DNA of 64,000 nt from Perognathus longimembris pacificus (GCF_023159225.1 NC_063167.1:69751798-69815797), one strand, 5' to 3'; positions 34,151 through 45,085 are shown, numbered from the stretch's first letter. Notes: generated from the sequence alone by a model not told the origin. A program made the numbers and translations.

Positions 34151-34624
34151 GCTGACAGGCCTTTAACAGATCTCAATAAGGACAACACAATCTCAGGTCT
34201 ACAAGCTTTCTTTCCTAAACAGATGTATCAACTTAAAATTCTTACTGCCAGTCAGGGCTTTGAGTAAATGCGGGGGGTGAGATTTTAATCTATCCTCTCA
34301 TTTAACTGGGATGGGGAGTATGGAGCGGGAAACATTTCCTCCTCCATGCTTCCTCCCTATGTCAAAGCTCCCTCAATTTCCTCAAAGGTGGACCATTCTG
34401 ACTTGCACAGGGTGATCCACTTTTCCTTTTTAAGGGCCACACCTTGGTTCTGAGCTATCTCCTTAACCTCCCTCCAGTGAGCTAGGATCAAGTCTAGGGG
34501 GCTAGATGGAGGTCCTCAAGATAGAACGTTATCCATAGCTCTGATCAGAAGTTCAGTCCAAAAGGCTACAAAAAACAAAACAATAAAAAAGGAGGAAAAC
34601 ACACAGGCCTGAGAACAAGAAAAG

Positions 34625-34937
34625 CTACGAGTTGGAGATCTCCCAAGCTGGCCCACAACCTCCTACAAGGGTGCAGAAGGAATGGACCCGAGTTGGCCCA
34701 CAACCTCCTGCAAGAAGGAGTGGACCCGAGTTGGCCCACAACCTCCTGCAAGGGTGCAGAAGGAGTGGACCCGAGTTGGCCCACAACCTCCTGCAAGGGT
34801 GCAGAAGGAGTGGACCCGAGTTACGAGTTGGAGATCTCCCAAGTTGGCCCACAACCTCCTGCCAGGGTACAGGAGGAGTGGACCCAAGTTGGCCCACAAC
34901 CTCCTGCCAGATAAGCAGAAGGAGCAGACCCAAGTAC
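34625..34937. repeat. 45-bp minisatellite inside the ERV
   Basis: About six units built on 'gttggcccacaacctcctgc', with a 'gttggagatctcccaag' block occurring twice as a higher-order repeat. Confidence 0.92.
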
Positions 34938-35083
34938 AAGGTGGGCGGGTTGAGTCTCGTTTAGGAGGCCCTCCTGGTCAGTTCCGGCCAAAAACCAAAC
35001 TGACTCGTGCCCTACAAGTATAAGCAAAAGCAAAACAGACAAACAGACAAATTACAGGCCAAGACAAATGAACAGTGCTGTTT

Positions 35084-35093
35084 CCTTACCTTC
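35084..35093 (-). promoter_or_regulatory. Predicted splice donor in the ERV leader
   Basis: GAAG|GTAAGG on the minus strand, with exon end at 35090: a near-consensus 5' splice site downstream of the primer site. Confidence 0.6.
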
Positions 35094-35123
35094 GGAGTCT
35101 GGGATCTCGGGGTCTCTGGGGCT

Positions 35124-35141
35124 ATCCCGGACGAGCCCCCA
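35124..35141 (-). promoter_or_regulatory. Primer binding site, tRNA-Pro
   Basis: Reads TGGGGGCTCGTCCGGGAT on the minus strand, two bases after the 5' LTR. This is the classic proline-tRNA site of gammaretroviruses. Confidence 0.95.
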
Positions 35142-35143
35142 AA

Positions 35144-35451
35144 TGTTGTGCCAAGTTGCAAGACCACCCCCAAGAAGACCACCGAGATTTAGACACTCCG
35201 AAATGCAAAAGCAAGGCAAGGCTTTATTTAACGAGCTGCCAACTCGGGCCTCGTCCTACCCACCGACACAGCGGAGGTTAGGAGGGAGCCCCGAGCTGTG
35301 ATTACACAGGGCTTATAAAGGCAAAGAACAAGGTTACAACAATCAGCTGTGCAAGCAAGATTAGAACACAGGTACAAATCTGATTGGCTCAGGGTTCGAT
35401 TCTAAAATGGGGTTCACGTGGTGGGGCCTGACTTCAAAGTCTGGCACCTCA
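35144..35451 (-). repeat. 5' LTR of the ERV
   Basis: TG...CA ends. On the minus strand it has CCAAT (GAGCCAATCAG), a TATA-like CCTTTATAAG and an AATAAA in order. No difference from the 3' LTR seen by eye. Confidence 0.93.
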
Positions 35452-36495
35452 GGAGGAGGTAACAAACAGTACAAGAAATGTATCCAATGCCTAACATATG
35501 AAACTGTAACCTCTCTGTACATCAGTTTGACAATAAAATTTAAAAAAAAAAAAGAATGGGGGCTGGGGATATGGCCTAGTGGCAAGAGTGCTTGCCTCCC
35601 ATACATGAAGCCCTGGGTTCAATTCCCCAGCACCATATATACAGAAAACAGCCAGAAGTGGCACTGTGGCTCAAGTGGCAGAGTGCTAGCTAGCCTTGAG
35701 CAAAAGAAGCCAGGGACAGTACTCAGGCCCTGAGTCCAAGTCCCAGGTCTGGCCAAAAAAAACACGTTAAGAATGAAAACTCAGTCCTAAAGTCACGCCA
35801 CAATCTACTTCTGCATCAAGAATGAAACTGAAGTTTCCTATCAACTCAAGAAAATGTGGTGTGTGTACACACGTGTGTATGTGTACACACACACACAATG
35901 GAATTCTATGCTTCCATCAGAAAGAATGGTACTGTATCATTCATAAGAAAATAGAAAGACTTGGAAAAAATAAGCCAGTGTAAATAAGCCAGACCCAAAG
36001 AAACATAGGTTGCATAGTTTCCCTCATTTGGTGTAACTAGAATGTGCCTATAAATCCACAAGTAAACATACTGGATGGTAGAAGAAGAAAAAAATACACT
36101 TGGACATAATAAATTATCCAGGACTCTAGACATTCATGCAGTGAAACCAAAGGAGGATGATAGTCTTAGGAGAGATCACAAAGGCTCAATAGCTAGTTTA
36201 TATGATCACATAAAATGATGCTTATCAAAATGAACTCCAAGAATTGAAAACGAAGGTTTTTTTTTTTTAGTTTTGCTATTTATTCTTGTGTTTTGGTTTA
36301 TTTGCTTTTCTCCTTTGTTGCTGTTTCTTTTTATTTTTTGTACCTTCTGTCTCCTCTGTAAGTTTATCTGTCTTGGGGAGGGTAAGGGGGAGCACAGAAA
36401 GGGTGGGACAAAGGGTGAACCAATGCAACAGTGACACTCACTAGATACTATGTTAAAATGAACTATACAACTTGTGGAGGAAAAGTCAGGAGGAG

Positions 36496-36913
36496 GGCTG
36501 GGGATATGGCCTAGTGGCAAGAGTGCTTGTCTTGGGCTGGGGATATAGCCTAGTGGCAAGAGTGCCTGCCTCGGATACACGAGGCCCTAGGTTCGATTCC
36601 CCAGCACCACATATACAGAAAACGGCCAGAAGCGGCGCTGTGGCTCACGTGGCAGAGTGCTAGCCTTGAGTGGGAAGAAGCCAGGGACAGTGCTCAGGCC
36701 CTGAGTCCAAGGCTCAGGACTGGCAAAAAAAAAAAGAGTGCTTGTCTTGTATACATGAGGCCCTGGGTTCAATTCCTCAGCACCACATATATACAGAAAA
36801 TGGCCAGAAGTGGCGCTGTGGCTCAAGTGGCCTTGAGCAAAAAGAAGCCAGGGACAGTGCTCAGGCCGAGTCCAAGCCCCAGGACCGGCCAAAAAAAAAA
36901 AAAAAAAAAAAGG
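36496..36913 (+). mobile_element. IDL-Geo SINE split by a younger IDL-Geo
   Basis: ID start at 36496-36533, rest at 36749-36913. Outer flanks aagtcaggagg / aaatcaggagg. Confidence 0.88.
36534..36734 (+). mobile_element. IDL-Geo SINE, youngest subfamily, nested
   Basis: Perfect 14-bp duplication agagtgcttgtctt on both sides; diagnostic 'cctcggatacacgagg'. Confidence 0.94.
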
Positions 36914-37084
36914 AAAATCAGGAGGGAGAAAAATCAGGGGAGAGGTGACACTGATGACACTGTTCAAAACGAAATGTATATACTACCTGAGTTCTATACC
37001 CCTCTGTATATCATCTTTACAATAATTGTTTTTTTAAAGAATGAAACTGAAGATATAAACACAACAGATAGCATGAAGAAGGCT

Positions 37085-37135
37085 GATCATGACAGGATAA
37101 ATGGTAATCCCAGCACTCAGGAGGCTGAGGCAAAA
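37085..37135 (+). mobile_element. B1 fragment
   Basis: Short 'aatcccagcactcaggaggctgagg' core only. Confidence 0.55.
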
Positions 37136-37950
37136 TAAATGAAAAAGCCACTTGGCAGACTAGAGAAACCTCTCTTTAGTAATAATAATACTGACAATAA
37201 TAATCATTCTTGCCTTCACAAGAGATCAAGACAAGGATTTTACACAAATTCTAACACCATATACAGTCATTCTCGTGGAAAATAAAAATGTAAATATCTC
37301 TATTTTAGCTAGGCATGGATTAAATGCATCAAAACACATACACTATTCTAAAAGTTGGAATATCATTCAGTCTCAGTCTCTCAGAAGACATACACTGTTA
37401 AGACAAACTCAAATGGTTATATATTTGAAAACAAAATGTTGTTTTACATATAGCAAAACCTACAGAATACTCTGTCTCTTAACAAGTGTTTTAGTGTGTC
37501 TGAGCCCTTTGGGTGACAGTTTATGAGTTTGGCCATAGTGTATGCTAACTTCACAGTATGCCTTATGGGAAAACAAATCCATTTTAGTATGCCTGATGCT
37601 TGCTGCATTCAGGCTGGCTGCTAGATGGACCAGAATCCAAGCAACTGAGGCCAGACCTCTCTGGAGGCATCCAAGATTCCAAGTTTGAGATGAGAATGCA
37701 TGCTTAGCAATATTACCGCATATTGTCCCACACTGTCATAGGCATAATTACCTCACTAACTACACTGGAAGAGAATACTTACAAGCTTTCATCTACTTCC
37801 TCTGGGACTTCACACCATGCAACTTTTCTCTTGGCTGATTTTAATCTGTATCCTCACTGTAATAAGGCATAACCATGAGTATAAGTTTCTCTGAGTCCTG
37901 TCAATCATCTAGCAGATTATATGTCTTAAGAACTTCCAACTCACCAAATG

Positions 37951-38105
37951 CTGTGCAGCACTCATACCTGTAATCCTAGCTACTATAAGGCTGATATGTG
38001 AAGATCCCAGTCCAAAGCCAGCATGGACAAGAAAGGCTCTTATCTCTAATTAATCACCAAAAAAGCCAGTGGCACTGTGGCTCAAGTAGTAGAGCACTAG
38101 CAGCG
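37951..38105 (+). mobile_element. B1-Geo SINE, 3'-truncated
   Basis: Geo stops after its A box and continues as a GGGGA/GGA purine tract. Confidence 0.7.
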
Positions 38106-38190
38106 GGAGGGGGAGGAGAGGGGGAGGAGAGGGAGGGGGAGGGGGAGGGGAAGGGGAGGGGGAGGAGGAAGGGGGGAGGAGGGAAAAGAA
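38101..38190. repeat. G/A-rich low-complexity tract
   Basis: Irregular GGGGA, GGA and GGGA runs. Confidence 0.9.
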
Positions 38191-38261
38191 AGAACTTAAC
38201 TAAGAAGAAACCAGTGGCAAGCAAGAATAGCATGTATACAATTCAAAACTGGATTTTTGGT

Positions 38262-38516
38262 TTTTTGTTGGTTGTAGAGGCTGAACTCAGGGCCTGGGAG
38301 CTGTTCCTGAGCTCTTTTTTTTTTTTGGGGGGGGGGGGGGCAGTCCTGACACTTGAACTCGGCCTGAGCAATGTCCCTGGCTTCTTTTCGCTCAAGGCTA
38401 GCACTTGAGCCTCAGTGCCATTTCTGGCTTTTTCTATATATGTGGTGCTGAGCAATAGAACCCAGGGCTTCATGTATATAAGGCAAGTATTCTACCACTA
38501 GGCCATATGCCCAGCC
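38262..38516 (-). mobile_element. IDL-Geo SINE next to a Geo fragment
   Basis: A reversed Geo 3' piece (38262-38316), then a full minus IDL-Geo (about 38317-38516) whose T tail is joined to a 14-G run. Confidence 0.75.
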
Positions 38517-38644
38517 CAGTTCAAAACTTTGTAAAGAGGAAAAAGAACAGAAGTCTGTAAAAACTGAAAATATTTGTACGTACATATACTAAAAGTACTG
38601 TTAAAGTTAATATGAAAAGATGTTTTTGTTGAAGGACAAAAGAG

Positions 38645-38725
38645 TTGGGGGTAGATATGCAGATCAATGGTACAGTAGCTGCTTAGCATGTGTGAGAACC
38701 TGATTCAATTCCTGGCAGAAAGAAA
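38645..38725 (+). mobile_element. ID-like monomer
   Basis: 'gcttagcatgtgtgagaacctgattcaattcc'. Confidence 0.5.
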
Positions 38726-39974
38726 ATTAAAAGATGGGAAAAGTAAGAGGGGAAGGAGGAAAAGGAAGATTTAGAGGGTGGAAAGGAGGAAAAGGAATGG
38801 AGTGAGGAAAACTCCAATACCACTAAAGTTTCTGTTATGCTTGTCTTAATAGATCCCTTGATGCCATCCCATGGGTCTTTATTCTTTTGAAAATCAGTAA
38901 GTTGATCCTCAAGTTCTCATGAATTTCCAATTCAATCTAGAAGGCTGATAACACAAATTCATCTTTTTGATGATTGAAAGCTAATAAAAATGGTGCCAGG
39001 AACCACACAACATATCAGAACTTCACATTTTTCTGGAGTTTTGTTTTTTTATCTTTTTTTTATTAATAAGTATGCTGGATGTCTAATTTTGTTCAGATCA
39101 CTGCAGAACCTGGAAAGCTGTTGCTGCTATTGGTACAGAACATACTGCTATTATTGGTTTTTTGGATAAATATAAAGGTACAAGTATATACATTTATAAT
39201 TTGAATCTTTGGAAACTTTAGTTGTCAACTTTGAAAAAAGTATCCCAGTTTACCATGTTGAGTTGGCATTGTACAGAAATTAATAGCCATAATGGCCTAG
39301 AAACATTTTCTTTCCACTTGTACAGGGTAAATCCACTGTATTAAATAAGTAAGGTATTATCTATGTGAATTTTATTACAGAAACTAATATATTTTAAATA
39401 ATGAAAAAAAACTTTTTTCACTCAATCTCCACTAAAAATTTTAAATAAACAGTGTTAAAATACATCTGAGATGCAGATACATCTGACAGTTCTATTTGCT
39501 AAAAAGATTTTCAGAGAATGTCAAAATTCAGAAATTAAGACACAAAGCACTCTCACTGGTACATGAGGTAAAAGAAGTCTAGGAGTCAGCAAACCCTGTT
39601 CTCTGTGTGCTTACCCTTAACTTTGGATTACCCAGAAGCTATGTATGTCCAATCCCAAACAGTGTTACTCAAGATCTTTTTACTCACCCTGATCAACAAA
39701 ACTTAAAAATAGATGTTTGCATTGCAAATGACAGTAATTTTACACTTTCAAATCCTCTTCATAATTGGTATATGGCAGATGAGTATACTTCCAGTTCAAT
39801 CACTCAGTGACACTTAAACTTCAAACTCAAACCTACTGACCCATTTTATGCATAATGTTCCTTAAACTGATTGCATCATCACCTCAAAGCTTAAGTTCTA
39901 AGAGATCCATCTGTGCCTATTAAATGTTTCTTCTAAACACAAAATTACTAAAAATTTTATGTGTGTGTACACAT

Positions 39975-40172
39975 GACTCAATACTGGGGCTTTACCTCAG
40001 AGCCCGGAGCAATCTTGCTCACAAGCTGCCATTCTACTACTTAAGCCACACCTACAGTCTCAAATTTGTTTTGCACAATTGGAGATGGAGTCTCATGGAC
40101 TTTTCTGTAGTCCTCCAAGTCTCAACCATCAGAGTAGCTAGGATCAGAGGTATGAGCCACTGGCACCCAACT
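39975..40172 (-). mobile_element. B1-Geo composite SINE, old
   Basis: Reverse; recognisable by 'ctactacttaagccaca' and 'ggtatgagccactggcac'. Confidence 0.65.
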
Positions 40173-40194
40173 CAGAGTTGGAACATTTTAAGGC

Positions 40195-40262
40195 CAAAGA
40201 GAACTACCATGTTTGCCTACCATACCCAAAGCTGGGTTCAATCTCCAGCACCAACTGAAAAC
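40195..40262 (+). mobile_element. ID-like fragment
   Basis: 'gggttcaatctccagcacc' B-box end only. Confidence 0.4.
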
Positions 40263-40408
40263 AAAAACAACATCAAAAACTGAGAACCTAAATAGAAGCT
40301 GAATCACATAAAATAGTTGAGGTGTTGGGAAGTAAATTATTTGTAGAAGCCAGCTTATCCAGCCAATAACTTTGATAGGTTAAAAAATAATAGTAAGTTG
40401 GACCTCAC

Positions 40409-40630
40409 ACTTTTTTTTTTCTTTTTGCTGGTCCTGGGGCTAGAACCCTGAGCCTGAATGCTGTCCCAGAGCTTTTGTGTTCAAGGCTACCACACTCTAC
40501 CACTTGAGCCACAGCTCCACTTTTGTTTTTTTGTGGTTACTCCGCTGGCCAGGCTGGCTTCAAACCATGATCCTCTGATCTCAGCCTTTTGAGTAATTAG
40601 GATTACAGGTGTGAGCCAAATTCACTGGGC
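40409..40630 (-). mobile_element. B1-Geo composite SINE
   Basis: Full-length reverse copy with a short linker deletion. Confidence 0.78.
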
Positions 40631-40635
40631 AGACT

Positions 40636-40740
40636 TCCCACTTATAATCCTTGCTACTGCTTGAGATCTGAGAACTGTGGTTCAAAGCCAGCATGAGTAG
40701 ACCAAGAAATCCAGAACTTAACTGCAATTAACATGCACCT
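40636..40740 (+). mobile_element. B1-Geo SINE, 3'-truncated
   Basis: B1 half and linker only, opposite in orientation to its neighbour. Confidence 0.55.
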
Positions 40741-40769
40741 GAAAGGGGGCGGAGGGGAGAGAACAGGGC

Positions 40770-41670
40770 TTAGCTGGTCAGTGGCTCACACCCATAATCA
40801 TAGCTACTCATGAGGCTAAGTGTCCCGAGGTGACTGTTTCGTCACCTCCCCAAGTGAGGCCCTGAAGAGCCCCGCCTGCCTCAGTCCCTGGGGGCGTGTG
40901 TTTGTTTACACCAGAACACAGAAGAGGGATCCCAGCTAGCCCCCCCTGCCTTCTGGGTCTGAAACCGGAAAGGTGGCTCTAGCTGGCCGTGCCTCCCAGC
41001 CTTAAGGCCACGTGCAGCAAGATGGCGGCCGGTAGTAGCCTGGGGATGGTCCTGCTAATAGTGACACAGACTTAGGCCGCCCCTTAGGGAGGTCCCATGG
41101 CCTTCCGCCCTTGACTGACAGCTCCAACCGCCAATCGTAGCCCCTGGCTAGGTACATTACACCCCTCCTCTTCCTGCCGCCATTGCCCATATTTAAGATC
41201 GGGTTCGCGCCAATAAACTGAGAGAGGTCTTGAACTTCTCCCGAGTCGTCTGATTGTCCAACCACCGGGGAAAGGTTGGATTGGGCTGCGTGCAGGCGAC
41301 TCGCGGCTCATTACCTCTTCTGGGTTCACCCTCGGCCAGGGCGCACTTCCTCTTCTTTCACTTTGGTCAAAATCTCTTGCCACGCAGCTTCATTTTTCAG
41401 ATGTCTGATGGCTAATGGGGGCTGAAGCTCATATTCCTGTTGAGCAGCCCAACCAATATGATGAAGAGAAGGATCCAAGTAATACAACCACTGCAGCCAA
41501 CCCAGGCAAAAAAGTTCATAAGACTCATCTCCAATAAACTACACTAAGAAAAAGCCAGAAGCGGTGCTGTGGCTCAAGTGATAGAGCACTAGCCTAGAAC
41601 AGAAAGAGAAGCTCAGGGACAGCACCCAGGCCCAGAGCTAAAGCCGGAGGACCCTAAAGAAAAGAGGAAG
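40770..41670 (+). mobile_element. B1-Geo SINE interrupted by an LTR
   Basis: B1 head at 40770-40820; the copy resumes at about 41465-41500 and runs through Geo to 41665. Confidence 0.72.
40821..41400 (+). mobile_element. Solo LTR, class I ERV-like
   Basis: GC-rich block starting 'tgtcccgagg', with CCAAT (ccaatcg), TATA-like atatttaag and AATAAA in order, and a 'aagatggcggcc' YY1-type motif at about 41019. The right end is uncertain; related to the LTR at 43430. Confidence 0.65.
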
Positions 41671-41930
41671 AGCTCAAATGGTAGAATTGTCAAGAATCTG
41701 AGTTCACCACGTGGCTACTGTATATGTTCTTGGTACATTGTGTATTGTATATATGTCTACCTGAAGGGAAAGAAAAACAGGGTGTAAGATATTACAAGAA
41801 ATGTACACACTGCCCTACTATGTAACTGTACCCTTTTTGCACAACACCTTGTCAAAAAATTTGTGTTTAATTAATAAATTTTTTAAAAAAAGAATCTGAG
41901 TTCAAGCCCCAGTACCAGCACAAAAACAAA
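41670..41930 (+). mobile_element. Geo-like fragment split by an L1 tail
   Basis: 'agctcaaatggtagaattgtc' before and 'aagccccagtaccagcac' after the L1 piece. Confidence 0.5.
41707..41889 (+). mobile_element. L1 3' end, 183 bp
   Basis: Same tail as 56400-56580 ('ccacgtggctactgtatatg' to 'aattaataaatt'). Perfect 15-bp duplication aagaatctgagttca at 41692-41706 and 41890-41904. Confidence 0.9.
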
Positions 41931-41937
41931 AAACAAG

Positions 41938-42190
41938 ACACCCAGGCACTGGTGGCTCACATAAGTCATCCTAGCTACTCAGGAGGCTGAGATCCAAGAA
42001 TCACAGAGAACTGCAGTTCAAAGCCAGCCTAGGCAGGAAAGTCCTAAGACTCTCATCTCCAATTAACCAGCAGATAAGTAGGCTATAGCTCAAAATGGTA
42101 GAGAGCTAAACTTGAGCAAAAGAGTTCAGGGACAGGGCCCAGTCCCTGAGTTCAAGGGCCACAAGCTACCAAAAACAAAAACAAAAAAAG
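41938..42190 (+). mobile_element. B1-Geo composite SINE
   Basis: Complete, with a duplicated 'aatcacagagaactgcag' segment in the B1 half. Confidence 0.8.
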
Positions 42191-42253
42191 ATAGTTGGGT
42201 GGCACAATAAAGATGAAGTATTGAGAACTATTAGAAATAACTAGGGATGTTAT

Positions 42254-42640
42254 GATGTTGCATAGGAATAAGGACACCAACTCAAAAGGAACTCAGCACA
42301 CAACAAGGTTTACTTCTGAAAAAGAGTGTGCCATCAGCCAAAACTCTGGCAAACAAGAGCACAGAGCAGGCAGGCTATGTCCTTTTTATCACTAACCCAG
42401 CAGGCCCCACCACTCTGCTCATATTGGCTGAGCTCAGGTTCACAATCTACAAAAGGATGTGCCTTAGCTAACCATATGTAATTAAAATTCAAGAATTCTA
42501 ACAGGATGCCTTACAGTTAAAGTGCTCAGAAAAAGGATGTATAATAACTAAAATGTAATTAACAAAGGCTAAGCCACCTGACCAAAGCAGGACCCCTTCA
42601 GATAAACCATTCTCTCAAGATTAACAGAAAGGAAGCAAAC
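42254..42640 (-). mobile_element. Possible LTR
   Basis: Begins 'tgttgcatagg' like the reverse end of an LTR and is not SINE or L1. Ends and class unresolved. Confidence 0.35.
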
Positions 42641-42965
42641 TAGAATATAAGACTAACATAGAAAAGACTTTTGTCAAAAAACCAAGCCAAAGTATAGCAA
42701 CAATCTATTGATTGGTGTCATTTTGTTCAGCTTGATTCACAAAAAGTGTCGTATGATACTAATGGAGAAATGGAAACCCTCCCAACCACATACCTTTGTC
42801 AGATATTTCAAGGTCCAGCCTTATTATAACGCACTCTGCCATCACTAAAGAATTTTAACTTCCTCATTTGAGAATTAGGGCTCTAGTAAAGACTAAAGCC
42901 AATCACAATCAAGTAACATTTAAATTTCCATTAATACAAAGTTTCAATACAAAATGTACAGGATT

Positions 42966-43176
42966 GGGTTGGGAATATGGCCTAGTGATAAGACTGCTTG
43001 CCTCCCATACATGAAGCCCTGGGTGAAATTCCCCAGCACCACATATATAGAAAATGGTCAGATGTGGTGCTGTGGCTCAAGTGGCAGAGTGTTAGCCTTG
43101 AGCAAAAAGAAGCCAGAGATGGTGTTCAGTCCCTGAGTCCAAGGCCCAGGACTGGCAAAAACAAAACAAAACAAAA
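42966..43176 (+). mobile_element. IDL-Geo SINE
   Basis: Duplication gtacaggatt at both ends; several changes in the ID half. Confidence 0.88.
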
Positions 43177-43429
43177 GTACAGGATTAGTTCATGTAGTCC
43201 TCCTAACAGCTATCCGCCATGTTTGAGTAAATTCAATTACTATTCCCACTCTAAAGGTGAGGTTGAGGTTGAGATACCAGGACAATTTCAAGGTCATATG
43301 GTACTATACGGTGCTATGAAGAGTGAGAGTGCCAGAATCTGAAACCACATGCTTCCAAACACTACACTACCTGATAGAAAAGCTGGGCTATTAGTAACAA
43401 AACAAGAGAAATTAAGTTGTGAGACAAAT

Positions 43430-43904
43430 GCTGAGGACTACTGATGATGCAGGGGTAAATGGACTTACTAAAGGTGGGGCAGGCTCGCCCCAGATGCCTT
43501 GCAGCTTTAAGAGGCAGTTCTAGCTAACCCGCCTACTTTCCCAGCCCTGGAACAGCGCGGCTGTTAGCCCCGCCTGCCTTCCGGGTCTGGAACCCGAAAG
43601 GTGGTCCTGTGGCCCTCCACCCCTGATGAACAGCCCAGGCAGCCAATTATAGCGCCTAGCTAGGTGCGCTACACCCCTCCTCTTCCTGCTGCCATTCGGC
43701 CTTTATAAATGTGGTTCCTCCTGATTAAAATCGGAAAACTGCATGACATTTCCCCGGAATCGTCTCAGTGTCCTTCTTAAACGTAAGGGGGCTGGGGATG
43801 AGCGGTTCCGCGACTCTAACCTCGTCTTGGCTCATCCTGCAGGGTACGCTCCCCACCTCTCCCCCTGGCCAAGAGAGCGCTGGGGGCGAAGGACCCCAAC
43901 ACTA
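43430..43904 (+). mobile_element. Solo LTR, class I ERV-like
   Basis: Shares 'ccccgcctgccttc', 'ccaattatagcgcctagct' and 'acacccctcctcttcctgc' blocks with the LTR at 40821. Has a TATA-like ctttataaat; runs TG...CA. Confidence 0.68.
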
Positions 43905-44876
43905 AATAACTGCCATGTTTATGGAGTATGAAGTAGGGCAATGAGTTAGGAATTCTCAAGTTTCTAGCATGGGAATTTGTGAACAGTAAACATTTACTCA
44001 AAATGAGGAAATGGTGGTTTCAACAAAATGTAAGGAATAGGTTTGGACAGGTCATGTTTAACTAAGCAGAGTTCTAGAACTGAAGAAAGGGTATGAAGAG
44101 AACTCTACAAATTGCAGTTAATGACTGCTGAGGAAAAATAGTACCAAGGACAGTAACCCTGGGCAGGTGATGTAAGTCAGTAACAGAGCAGATTCCTGGG
44201 TCCAATACCCTATTGACACCAATTTTTTTAAAGGAATTGAAAACAAAAAAGCTGGAGAGGATAAAATTGTTAGGTGGTGCCAACAGCTCAGCTCTTAATG
44301 GAATAATCACTTTTAAGGCTAAGGGCCCTCTTCACCACACACCTGTCTCCTGTTTATCTCTATCTCACCTATGTGCACCCAGCAATAGTAAGCAATACAC
44401 ATTTGCTAAGAGAAATAAAGACAAAAAATAAACTCAATTCTGAAGAACAGGTCACTGCTCTTTTCTACAAAATTTTATAGCAATGGCAGTTAACAGCAGA
44501 CAACCATCAGAACTACAGAAAGCTGGCAGAGAGTATCGCTCTCTGTTGTGACATCCAGACTATGATGACTCCCCACAAAAGGCCCGTTTGGGGATGGGGA
44601 AACTCCAGAAATAGAGATGTAAATAAGGGAACTGAATACCAGGTTACTAGAATTCAGTGGATAAGAATGAAACTGGGAAGAGCGCAGAAACCTGGAATGT
44701 AGTATGGTCTTAGATTGGAAAAAGAAAATCTGGAATGTGTTCTGGCCAATATTACCTTACCAGAATTATAATCATGTGTAATCACTAACAGCCAATTCTG
44801 TATGTCTGCTTGCCTGCTTTGTTTAACTTGCTCAACCACCTGCGTGTGATTTTCTACTTTAAAAACCCAGGCCTAG

Positions 44877-45085
44877 GGCTGGGAATATGGCCTAGTCGCA
44901 AAGTGATCGACTTGTATACATGAAGCCCTGGGTTTGATTCCTCAGCACCACATATATAGAAAAAGCCAGATGTGGCACTGTGGCTCAAGTGGTAGAGTGC
45001 TAACCCTGAGCAAAAAGAAGCTAGGGACAGTGCTCAGGCCCTGAGTCCAAGCCCCAGGACTGGCCAAGGGGGGAAAAAAAAAAAT
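44877..45085 (+). mobile_element. IDL-Geo SINE
   Basis: Intermediate type: 'gggaatatgg' head with the recent gagtccaag in Geo. Confidence 0.88.

Larger units (their letters stand above)
33278..35451 (-). mobile_element. Young internally deleted class I (gammaretrovirus-like) ERV
   Basis: Two 308-bp LTRs flank a 1,558-bp interior, with 4-bp target duplication ggag at 33274-33277 and 35452-35455. The interior keeps a primer site, a leader splice donor, a tandem repeat, a degraded end of pol and a polypurine tract. gag, protease, reverse transcriptase and a complete env are absent, so it cannot be autonomous. It lies in the TRIM33 sense orientation in intron 1. Confidence 0.93.
32610..35553 (+). 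mobile_element. L1 3' end, split by the ERV
   Basis: ORF2 C-terminal codons (WNQP, DEWIGKMWYIYT, ILSEVSQ-type motifs) then 3' UTR to 33277; the tail resumes at 35452 and ends in poly-A at 35553. Target duplication aagaatgggggctgg at 32356-32370 and 35552-35566. Confidence 0.88.
32363..35763 (+). mobile_element. Outer IDL-Geo SINE, split by a 3.2-kb insertion
   Basis: First 8 bases at 32363-32370, remainder at 35567-35763. Flanked by a perfect 12-bp duplication acgttaagaatg at 32351-32362 and 35764-35775. Confidence 0.88.
35845..37042 (+). mobile_element. L1 3' end, interrupted by SINEs
   Basis: More diverged relative of the L1 at 32610 (same 'tggaattctatgc' and 'aaagacttggaaaaaat' blocks). 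A CA/GT expansion lies at 35860-35898; SINEs occupy 36496-36913; the tail ends at about 37040. Confidence 0.75.

Noticed and set aside
34625..35023. Several overlapping repeated-peptide frames on both strands
   Set aside because: All come from the 45-bp minisatellite in the ERV leader; both strands and several frames stay open because the unit length is a multiple of three.
36587..36967. 126-codon minus frame
   Set aside because: Reverse translation of nested IDL-Geo copies; frame continues only through A tails.
41084..41383. 99-codon minus frame in a GC-rich block
   Set aside because: Lies within an LTR and has no retroviral or cellular motif; GC-rich sequence is short of stops by chance.
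40821..41400. Possible CpG-island promoter or TRIM33 exon 1
   Set aside because: No RING-coding sequence or donor in the correct strand; the block interrupts a SINE and has LTR-type signals, so it is an insertion.
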